From the NCBI GenBank assembly GCA_003486645.1, contig DNGI01000422.1, positions 1 through 23,347 on the forward strand: a DNA stretch of 23,347 nt, written 5' to 3'. Positions 7,981 to 16,095 of this stretch are shown here, piece after piece. Position 1 is the first letter of the stretch. Each line of letters starts with the position of its first letter. Below the pieces are notes generated by a model. It did not search any database, was not told the origin of the DNA, and saw nothing but the letters and a program-made list of their open reading frames with translations. This DNA is from Cyanobacteria bacterium UBA11370. GTDB taxonomy: Bacteria > Cyanobacteriota > Cyanobacteriia > Cyanobacteriales > Coleofasciculaceae. A program made the position numbers and the translations under genes.

Positions 7981-9264
7981 ATGACAAAATCAATCAATTC
8001 ACAGATAGGAGTTACTGAAGTACTAGGTAAACTCAAACCAACATCAAGAATAACATTTTACCCATTGATTAGACGTTGTGAAGATGGCATGTATATTGTA
8101 GGGCGTGTAGAAACTGGTGAATTTATTTCGCTTCCCGAAGTAGGTATTCAAGTAATTGATATTCTACAAAATAAGCATTCTTTAGAAAAATCTAAATCAC
8201 TATTGATGGATATTTTTGGAATTGAGGTTGATATTAGCACTTTTATTGAGGAGTTAGTCAAACTAGGATTCGTCGAGGCAATTGATGATTTTAATATTTA
8301 CGAATCTAAACCAAAAATATCCAACTTGAACTGGCTAAAGCCTCAATATATCTACTTTTTATTTAGCCGAACAGCTACGATATGCTACACGATTCTAGCG
8401 ACCATAGCTTTTATCACCTTAATTAAAAATCCACGATTAGTGCCAAGCTATCAAGATTTTTTCTGGGCATCGAGTACAAGCCTAGTCCTTGTGGGCAATA
8501 CGGCTATCACAATTGCGAATATAGCCCTACACGAGTTAGCGCATTTAGCAGCAGCACGCTCTCTAGGTTTACCGGCGCGAATCAGTTTATCTACTCGACT
8601 ACATAACTTAGTAGTACAAACTGATGTAAGCAGCCTTTGGTCAGTACCGCGTAGATACCGCTATCGAGTCTATCTAGCTGGTATTGTATGGGAATTAATA
8701 TTTTGCTCAACTGCATTAGTTGTACTGGCTTATATACCTTTAACATCCCTGCTTCAAGGACTGATAAAGGCTCTAATTTTAACTCAATTTTTCGGGATTA
8801 CTTGGCAATTTTATTTTTATATGCGTACTGATATTTATTTTGTGCTACAGGACCTATTACGATGCCATAATCTTTTTACAGATTCACTTAACTACCTGAT
8901 TTTTTTTGTAAAGAAAACAAATCATATGTTGTTCAAGAAAAGTTTTAAAGGATCTATTGTCAACCCGCTAATTAATGTGCCAATTCAAGAAAGAAATAAG
9001 GTAATAGTCTACTCATGGTTAGTTTTAATTGGCTCGATTGTATCATTCTGTATTTTTTTTACATATAACCTTCCAATACTTATCAAACTTTTGACTCAAG
9101 CTTGTATCTCAATCTGGAATGGCATAGTCCTAGGGGAACCAGAACTTTTTTTTGATGGCTTGATAACACTATTAATTGAAGGGGGTATCCAACTTATTTT
9201 TCTAATCACGCTTTTAAAAAGATATGAAAAACATAGACTCAGGAGGGCAAAAAGGATTGAATAA
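7981..9264 (+). CDS. Membrane M50-like metalloprotease with N-terminal PqqD-like domain
   Basis: This 427-residue protein begins with a PqqD-like region at about 25-100 (GEFISLPEVGIQVIDILQ and FIEELVKLGFVEAID), followed by a multi-spanning membrane part with hydrophobic segments near 120-147, 165-183, 228-275, 343-370 and 398-418. The metal site is clear: HELAH with His184, Glu185 and His188. MRTDIY with Asp284 sits where M50 (site-2-type) proteases place the third ligand. It probably cleaves or releases the modified peptide within the membrane, using the RRE-like domain to dock the leader (inference). YydH of the epipeptide loci is a known M50 case in RiPP clusters. AAGGA precedes the ATG. 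The gene is visibly more AT-rich than its neighbours. A non-proteolytic role in export or immunity cannot be excluded. Confidence 0.8.
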   Translation: MTKSINSQIGVTEVLGKLKPTSRITFYPLIRRCEDGMYIVGRVETGEFISLPEVGIQVIDILQNKHSLEKSKSLLMDIFGIEVDISTFIEELVKLGFVEAIDDFNIYESKPKISNLNWLKPQYIYFLFSRTATICYTILATIAFITLIKNPRLVPSYQDFFWASSTSLVLVGNTAITIANIALHELAHLAAARSLGLPARISLSTRLHNLVVQTDVSSLWSVPRRYRYRVYLAGIVWELIFCSTALVVLAYIPLTSLLQGLIKALILTQFFGITWQFYFYMRTDIYFVLQDLLRCHNLFTDSLNYLIFFVKKTNHMLFKKSFKGSIVNPLINVPIQERNKVIVYSWLVLIGSIVSFCIFFTYNLPILIKLLTQACISIWNGIVLGEPELFFDGLITLLIEGGIQLIFLITLLKRYEKHRLRRAKRIE

Positions 9265-9404
9265 TAAATTAATTTGTTGGGTTAGAAGCGCTCATATTAT
9301 TACTAGATTTTAGACTAATATCAATTCACTTTAAGGGTGATACAAATGGGTGATGGGAACCAATTACCCTTACCTGATGATATGTATCATGCTTTTCGTG
9401 AAAT

Positions 9405-9760
9405 GGTATAAGAAAAATCGACTCAGCCACCCGCCCAGGAGTTAAATTTGAGAGGGGTTTTTGCCAAGGAAGATGATGCTGTGCCACCAAATCTCTAGCT
9501 AACCATAATTCCCAACTCAAGATAGGCATTAAATCACTCCATCTTTCACATTGAAAGGGAGTACTAAGTTGAGGAACTGTCCAATGTAATCGTTGAAGAG
9601 AGAAAGCGATACCAGTGGTCAACAGCTTGCGCGACGCAAATATTGTTGCCAAATCTCACTCAAAGGAGGCATTTTCTGTCCTACCCACACCAACCATAAA
9701 GATTGAGACTTGGAGCGTGATGACTCCGGCAGGATACGGGAGAAATGACTGATTTTGGTT
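9405..9760 (-). pseudogene. Degenerate C-terminal remnant of a DDE-type transposase
   Basis: Transposase-like sequence is spread over two minus-strand frames. First comes RILPESSRSKSQSLWLVWVG and MPPLSEIWQQYLRR (about 9740-9625). A frame change follows near 9620-9635, and then QRLHWTVPQLSTPFQCERWS and LPWQKPLSNLTPGRVAESIF (to about 9405). The spacing of these blocks resembles the C-terminal part of a large cyanobacterial IS4-like transposase family, recalled from memory. The N-terminal catalytic part is missing and the usual basic tail is lost after ESIF. It is dead. Its presence just after the peptide operon marks a rearranged boundary. Confidence 0.6.
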
Positions 9761-10107
9761 AATTGTTATTTTCTCCCCTTTCCATGACTTATACCTATCA
9801 GGTTGAACGCCCGTAATTAAGCTAGACACAAAGACACAGCATCGGGGAGACGCAAAGAGAGTTTTTGTCCTGGGCAATCATCCCAGCTTGATCCTAAGTT
9901 TGTATCATTTCATGCCAGTTTCATAGCGCTGACTTTTATTCGCGAGCAGTACTCGCGAACTTAACTAATTCTTTAGCCGTCATTACTGCTTCTCTTCTCG
10001 GCGCTCTTTGCCATCGTAGTCTAAACTCCAGTTGGTATTAGTTCTCATTTATTCTGAGAAAGCAGTTGGCATATTACTACTCAACTACTGGTTTAGCAGG
10101 GGGTGCG
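9761..10107. other. Intergenic region upstream of the haemagglutinin gene
   Basis: No convincing gene is seen in this stretch. It contains the short palindrome at 9939-9959 and presumably the promoter of the following plus-strand gene, but no clear -35/-10 pair stands out. A minus-strand open frame (9656-9877) overlaps the transposase remnant and has no recognisable content. Confidence 0.5.
9939..9959. promoter_or_regulatory. Perfect 8-bp hairpin/palindrome ttcgcgag...ctcgcgaa
   Basis: The arms ttcgcgag (9939-9946) and ctcgcgaa (9952-9959) flank cagta. The palindrome is GC-rich in an AT-rich intergenic region, about 150 bp before the haemagglutinin start. It could be an operator or a dispersed small palindrome. 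There is no T-tract, so it is not a standard terminator. Confidence 0.4.
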
Positions 10108-13100
10108 ATGTCCAGAATAACTCAAAACTGGTGGCTAAGTAGCTACAAAGTCGGGCTAGTGAGTTGGTTAGCCATCAGTGGTGCGATCGCTTCCTCTTTT
10201 GATTGGGCGATCGCTCAAAGCAATATCGTACCTGATAATACTCTGGGGGCTAACCATTCTGCGATTACGCCAAATGTGAATATTAATGGACTCCCTAGCG
10301 AACGGATATCAGGTGGAGCCATTCGGGGAGCCAATCTCTTCCACAGTTTTCGGGAATTTAACATTGATGGGGGACGAGGAGCGTATTTTGTCAATCCTAA
10401 TGGAATTGAGAACATTTTCAGTCGAGTAACGGGAGCCAACCCCTCATCAATTCTGGGAAGGCTTGGAGTATTGGGGAATGCCAACCTGTTTTTGATTAAT
10501 CCTCAAGGCATTATTTTTGGAAAAAATGCCAGCTTAGATATCAAAGGCTCGTTTGTGGCGAGTACCGCGAGTAGTCTGAACTTTGCTGACGGTACAGAGT
10601 TTAGTGCAACTGCACCCCAAACCACACCCCTACTTACTATCAGTACTCCCTTTGGCTTGCAATTTGGTCCCAATCCTGGAACAATTGCCAATCAATCGGC
10701 TAATCTTCAAGTCCAGCCAGGGAGAACCTTAGCGCTGGTGGGCGGTGATGTTGTCCTAGAGGGGGGTACTCTCAAGGCAAGTAGTGGACGGATTGAGCTA
10801 GGGAGTGCTGGGGGTAACAGTTTGGTAAGCCTGACTCCGACACTCACTGGCTATGCTCTTGCCTATGAAGGCATTCAGGACTTCCAGGATATTAGTCTTA
10901 AACAGGGAGCTTTTGTAACTAGTAGTGGCAATAGTGGTGGTGCTATCCAGGTACAGGGTGCTAACATCACGCTCACTGATGGTTCAAGGATTGAGGCAAA
11001 TCTTAAGGGATCGGGGACAAGCGAGGGTTTGACAGTCAATGCCTCCCAAGGCGTGCAAGTCATCGGCATCTCTGCTAATGGTATTCGCAGCGGCTTATTA
11101 GCTCAAGCGACAGAGAAGCCTACGGGGGTGTCGGGTGCTTTGACGATTACCACTCCAGTATTGCAAGTCTTAGAGGGGGCAGAAATCTCGACTTTAAATT
11201 CTGGCTCAGGCAAGGGGGGAACTTTGACGATCAATGCCTCTCAAGGCGTGCAAGTGATGGGAGAATCTGCTGATGGTAAGGGTAGCCAAGTGATTGCTAG
11301 CACATCCGGGACAGGAGATGCTGGCGACTTGACGATTAACACTTCCGCATTGCAAGTCTGGGATGGGGCACTCGTCTCAGCTAGCACATTCAGCGCCGAG
11401 GAGGGGGCGGGGGATGCGGGAAAATTGACAGTCAATGCCTCCGAATCTGTCCAACTGCGTGGCACCTCCAACTTTAGTCAGTTTCGTCGCAGCGGCTTGT
11501 TTGCTGACAGTCTAGGTAAAGGAGAGGCGGGAGAAGTAACGATTAACACTTCGGCTCTGCAAATCTGGGATGGCGCACGGGTTTCAGTGAGTAGCTTATC
11601 ACAAGGCAGTTTGGGAGGAAACGGGGGAAGATTAACGGTTAACGCTTCTGAATCAGTGAAATTGATGGGTATTGGCAAAATTCCTAATGCTCCCAGTGGC
11701 TTATTTGCTAGCACTTCTGGGATAGGAAATGGGGGAGAAGTAACGATTAACACTGCCGCATTGCAAGTCTGGGATGGGGCACTCGTATCGGTAAGAACCT
11801 TTAGCTCCCTCAGTAACGCCGGAGATGCGGGAAATTTGACAGTCAATGCCTCCCAATTAGTTCAAGTGAGTGGCACTGCCGCTGATGGTATCTCTCGCAG
11901 CCAATTGATTGCTAGTACTGATGGGGTAGGAGATGCGGGAGATTTAACGATTACCACTCCGGTGTTAGAAGTCTTGGATGGGGGGAGGGTTTCAGCTACT
12001 ACCTTCAACGCAGAGATGGGAGATGCGGGAGCAGCGGGAGACTTGAGGATTTTTAGCCAGCAGTTAGTGATTGAGAACGGAGCAAAAATATCAGCCAGAA
12101 GTTTCGGTGCAGGCAACGCTGGTACTCTGGAGGTGAATGCCACTGAGTCTGTGAGGATTGATGGTAAAGACAGTGGCTTGTATTTTGATACGAGCGGTTC
12201 TGGGGATGCTTTAGGTATCAGGATTCAAACGGGACAGTTAGTCGTCGAAAATGAGGGAGAGGTTACGGTTAGCGGTACGGGATCGGGGAATCCAGGGAAT
12301 TTAGAAGCGATCGCTCACTCGATCTTTCTTTCTAACCAAGGACGCTTTACGGCTATAACTGCATCGGGTGAAGGTGGCAATATTCAGTTACAGGTACACG
12401 ATAGCCTACTGATGCGCCATAATAGTGAGATTTCGGCATCGGCGGAGGGTTTGGGCAATGGTGGGAATATCACGATTGAGGCTCCTAATGGTCTAATCGT
12501 TGCTGTTCTCTCAGAAAATAGCGATATCGTTGCTAGTGCTAATCAGGGAAACGGAGGCAAGGTTCGCGCCACAGCAGTTGGAGTATTGGGTTTCAGACAA
12601 TTTCGCGATCGCCGCACTCTTGAAAGTGACTTCACGGCTAGTTCTGAACTGGGCATAGATGGGACACTAGAAATCAACACCCAGGATAGGGAACTTGAGG
12701 TTCTGCCAGAGAATTTTGCGGATGTGGAAATTGCCCAAGGTTGTCAAGCTGTTAGGGGAAAAGAACAAAGCCAGTTTATTATCGCAGGTCGTGGCGGCTT
12801 ACCTCCCAATCCCAGGGAAGCTCTCAGCAGTGACGCTGTTTTTGTAGATTGGGTTGCCCTCAACCCCGAACGTGAAACCCCCGATTACCCGCCGCTTCCC
12901 ACCCAAGGCGAAATCCCAACTGTTACCCAAAATTTTACTTACCCAACACCAGTCCCGATTGTAGAAGCTACTGGATGGGTGATAAACGCCAAAGGTGAGG
13001 TCATCCTCGTAGCCGATGCACCCATCATCTCACCTCATAGTCCCTGGCATTCACCCACTGACTGCGCTCTGCCTCAATCTGCAATAAGTAAGCGGGCAGA

Positions 13101-13155
13101 ATTAAACGAACAATACCAAGAAGAAGGCAGGAGGCTCCAGGGCAGAAGGAATTAG
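10108..13155 (+). CDS. Two-partner-secretion exoprotein (filamentous haemagglutinin N-terminal domain)
   Basis: This is a large secreted beta-helical protein of 1015 residues from the ATG at 10108. It starts with a signal peptide (hydrophobic VGLVSWLAISGAIASSF, likely cleaved near AIAQS). The haemagglutinin-type TPS domain follows (about 40-170), with NPNGIENIF and NPQGIIFG. The body contains five imperfect repeats of 65-69 residues (LTVNAS...GDAGDLTINTSALQVWDGA), then a C-terminal region with GRGGLPPNPREALSSDAV, common in cyanobacterial members. Export would need a TpsB/FhaC pore, which is not in the window. AGGGGG lies four bases before this ATG. A TTG at 10066 would add 14 residues and has a poorer upstream site. 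The next gene, an exported TPR-CHAT protein, starts 87 bp downstream and is probably co-transcribed. Likely roles are adhesion or surface attachment (family knowledge). Confidence 0.9.
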   Translation: MSRITQNWWLSSYKVGLVSWLAISGAIASSFDWAIAQSNIVPDNTLGANHSAITPNVNINGLPSERISGGAIRGANLFHSFREFNIDGGRGAYFVNPNGIENIFSRVTGANPSSILGRLGVLGNANLFLINPQGIIFGKNASLDIKGSFVASTASSLNFADGTEFSATAPQTTPLLTISTPFGLQFGPNPGTIANQSANLQVQPGRTLALVGGDVVLEGGTLKASSGRIELGSAGGNSLVSLTPTLTGYALAYEGIQDFQDISLKQGAFVTSSGNSGGAIQVQGANITLTDGSRIEANLKGSGTSEGLTVNASQGVQVIGISANGIRSGLLAQATEKPTGVSGALTITTPVLQVLEGAEISTLNSGSGKGGTLTINASQGVQVMGESADGKGSQVIASTSGTGDAGDLTINTSALQVWDGALVSASTFSAEEGAGDAGKLTVNASESVQLRGTSNFSQFRRSGLFADSLGKGEAGEVTINTSALQIWDGARVSVSSLSQGSLGGNGGRLTVNASESVKLMGIGKIPNAPSGLFASTSGIGNGGEVTINTAALQVWDGALVSVRTFSSLSNAGDAGNLTVNASQLVQVSGTAADGISRSQLIASTDGVGDAGDLTITTPVLEVLDGGRVSATTFNAEMGDAGAAGDLRIFSQQLVIENGAKISARSFGAGNAGTLEVNATESVRIDGKDSGLYFDTSGSGDALGIRIQTGQLVVENEGEVTVSGTGSGNPGNLEAIAHSIFLSNQGRFTAITASGEGGNIQLQVHDSLLMRHNSEISASAEGLGNGGNITIEAPNGLIVAVLSENSDIVASANQGNGGKVRATAVGVLGFRQFRDRRTLESDFTASSELGIDGTLEINTQDRELEVLPENFADVEIAQGCQAVRGKEQSQFIIAGRGGLPPNPREALSSDAVFVDWVALNPERETPDYPPLPTQGEIPTVTQNFTYPTPVPIVEATGWVINAKGEVILVADAPIISPHSPWHSPTDCALPQSAISKRAELNEQYQEEGRRLQGRRN
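11029..12042 (+). repeat. Five tandem imperfect repeats (about 195-207 bp) in the haemagglutinin gene
   Basis: Units begin near 11029, 11224, 11425, 11632 and 11836, each with a ttgacagtcaatgcc-like start, and the last ends near 12042. Each encodes a beta-helix coil set: LT(V/I)NAS, a variable loop, (S/T)G.GDAG, then (L/V)TI(N/T)T.(A/V)LQV.(D/E)GA. Unit lengths are multiples of three, so copy number could change without breaking the frame. Confidence 0.75.
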
Positions 13156-13242
13156 AAGATTTTTGAGATTTGTCTATTTTTATTTTATTTATGACCGCCT
13201 ACTTAGAACATTAGACCTCTTACGGAATTACAGCCTGTAAAT

Positions 13243-15981
13243 ATGGTACATACCAAGAGTGGATTTGGGCAGCAAGTTCGACGCCGAGTAAAGTGCTTAC
13301 AAACAACGATGCAACGGCGTGTCAGCGCGATCGCACTTTTATCACTGTTCTTGATTGCAGCCGTATTGCCTCCCACCTTGGCTAGCACGGTAACAGAAAA
13401 CCGACTCACTCATACCAAGTTGCAGTTCTTAGTAAAACGTTCTTTTTCCCCCCATCCCCCCATCCCCCCATCTCCCTATCCCATCTATCTACTATCTTTG
13501 AACGCAACTCGGTATCAACCTTCGTTCAATGCTGAAAATTTGGTACAACAGGGTAGAGCGTTGTACGAAGCCGAACAGTTTAACGACGCGGTGAGGATAT
13601 TACAACAAGCTGCTGCCGCCTTTACAGCTAGTGGGGATGAACGGCGACTTGCCATGACGTTGAGCAATCTGTCTTTGGCTTACCAACAGCTTGGCTTGTG
13701 GACAGAGGCAGAGCAAGCGATCGCTCAAAGTCTCAATCTATTACAAAATTTAGATAACTCAAAAGAGCGTTCGGAAATCCTCGCCCAAACCCTAGATGTT
13801 CAAGGGCGCTTACAATTGGCACGGGGACAAGCTGAAAGTGCTTTAAAAACGTGGCAACAAGCCGCAGATATTTATATTAAAATTGGCGATCAAACCCCAT
13901 TAACCCGCAACCGCATCAACCAAGCTCAAGCCCTGCAAGGGTTGGGACTTTACCGTCTAGCCCAGAAGACATTAACCGAAGTCAAGCAAACCCTCCAAAG
14001 CCAACCAGACTCTTTCCTGAAATCCCTAAGCCTGTGCCGTCTCGGTAACGTTCTGCGAGTCGTCGGTAATTTAGAAGAATCCCGGCAAGTGTTAGAGCAA
14101 AGTTTAGCAGTAGCTAGAGCCTTGGACTCGAATCAAGCGATCGGTGAGGCTTTACTTGGTCTAGGCAATACTGCCCGCGCCCAGCAAGACAATCAAGCCG
14201 CTTTAAACTTCTACCAGCAAGCCACTGCCCCATCCGTGCCAACGGCGACGCGCATCCAAGCTCACCTGAATCAACTCAGTCTATTACTTTTAACTAAGCA
14301 ATTGAGTGCAGCTCAAAGGCACTCGTCCGAAATCCACTCTCAGATTAACACCTTGCCCCCCAGTCGGATGACCGTCTACGCCAAGATTAACTTAGCTCAG
14401 AGTCTGGTGCAATTAAAACAGAACAGGGCTACAGACACACCCTCATGGGTGGATATTGCCCAGTTGGTAGCTACAGCCGTTCAGCAGGCTCAAGGCTTGG
14501 AAGATCGGCGAGCCGAATCTTATACTCTTGGTATCCTGGGTTGGTTGTACGAACAAACCGAGCAATTATCAAATGCCCTAGACCTCACCGAGAACGCTTT
14601 ATTAATAGCCCAGGCGATTGACGCATCGGACATTACCTATCAGTGGCAGTGGCAGCTAGGACGTTTGCTGAAAATGAAAGGAGATATTAAAGGAGCGATC
14701 GCGGCTTACGAGGAAGCGGTCAAAACCCTTCAATCTCTCCGCAATGACTTGGTTGCCATCAACCCCGATGTTCAGTTTTCCTTCCGGGAGGAGGTAGAAC
14801 CTGTCTATCGGCAACTCGTCGATTTACTCTTGAGACCTCAAGGAAGCCGCGAACCCAGTCAAGAAAATCTTCAGAAAGCCCGCAATACTATTGAATCTCT
14901 CCAGTTAGCCGAACTGGAAAACTTTCTACGGCAAGCCTGTTTAGCGGACAAAGTAGCGATCGACAAAGTGATTGACCAGGATGATCGAGCCGCTGCTGTC
15001 TTCTATCCCATTATTTTGCCAGATCGCCTTGAGGTTATCCTCAAGCTGTCCCAGCAACCACTACACCACTACGCTATTCCCATCTCCCAAAGCCAAGTGG
15101 AAAACATCCTAGACCAGTTGCGGCAAAACCTCACAGAACCCGACACCCAAAGAGAGGCAAAGTCCTTATCCCAACAAGTTTATAATTGGTTAATCCAACC
15201 CGTCGCCACAGACCTCGCCCAAAGTCAGATCCAAACCTTGGTCTTCGTGCTGGATGGTTCGTTGCGGAATATCCCCATAGCAGCTCTCTATGACGGTCAG
15301 CAATATCTGATTGAGACGTATGGTATAGCCCTGGCTCCAGGTCTGCAACTGGTTGACCCCAAGCCCTTAGAACGGAGACGATTTAAAGCACTAATTGCTG
15401 GACTCACTGAAGCTCGCCACGGTTTTAGGAGATTAAACTATGTCGAGAAAGAATTAGCGCAAATTCAGTCTGAAGTGCCGACTCGCGTGTTGCTCAATCA
15501 ACAGTTTACCACCCAGGCGTTCCAAAACCAAGTTAACGATGAGCCATTCCCGGTGGTTCATTTAGCAACTCACGGTCAGTTTAGTTCCAGCGCCGATAAG
15601 ACGTTTATTCTCGCCTGGGATAAGCCGATCAAAGTCAACGAGTTAAATAGCTTACTCCGAACCAGAGACCAACGCCAATCTGAGCCAATTGAGTTGCTCG
15701 TCCTCAGCGCCTGTGAAACCGCTACCGGGGACAAACGAGCCGCCTTGGGACTCGCTGGAGTCGCTGTGCGGGCGGGAGCGCGAAGTACCCTCGCTTCCCT
15801 GTGGAGTGTGGATGATGCCTCTACTGCTATGTTGATGAGTCAGTTCTACCAAGAGTTAGCCAACCACCAGCTCACAACAGCCGAAGCACTCCGTCGCGCT
15901 CAACTAGCTCTTTTACAGAATCCTTTGTATCAGCGTCCACTATTCTGGGCACCCTACGTCTTGGTGGGCAATTGGCTATAG
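13243..15981 (+). CDS. Exported TPR-CHAT domain protein
   Basis: This 912-residue protein has a likely signal peptide. The hydrophobic core VSAIALLSLFLIAAVLPP follows MQRR at codon 23, so ATG 13309 is an alternative start that gives a more typical signal. After a proline-rich linker (SPHPPIPPSPYP) come tetratricopeptide repeats over about 90-490 (NLVQQGRALYEAEQFNDAVR; ALLGLGNTARAQQDNQAALN). The C-terminal CHAT domain (about 640-912) has the caspase-like His and Cys: His777 in HLATHG and Cys824 in LSACETATG, so both catalytic positions are kept. CHAT proteases are cysteine peptidases of clan CD, and bacterial versions include the gRAMP-associated TPR-CHAT and gasdermin-linked enzymes. In cyanobacteria this type often sits beside two-partner-secretion exoproteins. 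A role in processing or presenting the upstream haemagglutinin is inferred. Confidence 0.88.
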   Translation: MVHTKSGFGQQVRRRVKCLQTTMQRRVSAIALLSLFLIAAVLPPTLASTVTENRLTHTKLQFLVKRSFSPHPPIPPSPYPIYLLSLNATRYQPSFNAENLVQQGRALYEAEQFNDAVRILQQAAAAFTASGDERRLAMTLSNLSLAYQQLGLWTEAEQAIAQSLNLLQNLDNSKERSEILAQTLDVQGRLQLARGQAESALKTWQQAADIYIKIGDQTPLTRNRINQAQALQGLGLYRLAQKTLTEVKQTLQSQPDSFLKSLSLCRLGNVLRVVGNLEESRQVLEQSLAVARALDSNQAIGEALLGLGNTARAQQDNQAALNFYQQATAPSVPTATRIQAHLNQLSLLLLTKQLSAAQRHSSEIHSQINTLPPSRMTVYAKINLAQSLVQLKQNRATDTPSWVDIAQLVATAVQQAQGLEDRRAESYTLGILGWLYEQTEQLSNALDLTENALLIAQAIDASDITYQWQWQLGRLLKMKGDIKGAIAAYEEAVKTLQSLRNDLVAINPDVQFSFREEVEPVYRQLVDLLLRPQGSREPSQENLQKARNTIESLQLAELENFLRQACLADKVAIDKVIDQDDRAAAVFYPIILPDRLEVILKLSQQPLHHYAIPISQSQVENILDQLRQNLTEPDTQREAKSLSQQVYNWLIQPVATDLAQSQIQTLVFVLDGSLRNIPIAALYDGQQYLIETYGIALAPGLQLVDPKPLERRRFKALIAGLTEARHGFRRLNYVEKELAQIQSEVPTRVLLNQQFTTQAFQNQVNDEPFPVVHLATHGQFSSSADKTFILAWDKPIKVNELNSLLRTRDQRQSEPIELLVLSACETATGDKRAALGLAGVAVRAGARSTLASLWSVDDASTAMLMSQFYQELANHQLTTAEALRRAQLALLQNPLYQRPLFWAPYVLVGNWL
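13447..13487 (+). repeat. C-rich low-complexity tract inside the CHAT gene
   Basis: The tract is built from repeats of ccccccat and its variants and encodes a Pro/Ser/His-rich linker between the signal peptide and the TPR region. Similar tracts are common in cyanobacterial intergenic DNA, so this may be a repeat captured in frame. Slippage there would shift the reading frame unless it changes by multiples of three. Confidence 0.55.
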
Positions 15982-16095
15982 AATACTGACCTCCTGTAAA
16001 GTTTCATAACGATATTTGCCAGCATTAGCAAACATTTTTGACTGGGGTCTGACAGATGAATAGAGCTTCTTAAATTCTCCTCTAAGGAGGAAAGT

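Noticed and set aside
11029..12042. CRISPR-like spacing of repeats
   Set aside because: The units are about 200 bp, imperfect and in frame within one gene. No short identical repeats with unique spacers were seen anywhere in the window, and no tRNA or rRNA genes were recognised.
11241..12143. Series of long minus-strand frames opposite the haemagglutinin repeats
   Set aside because: They are antisense shadows of the repeated beta-helix coding sequence, with repetitive Ser/Pro/Ala content.
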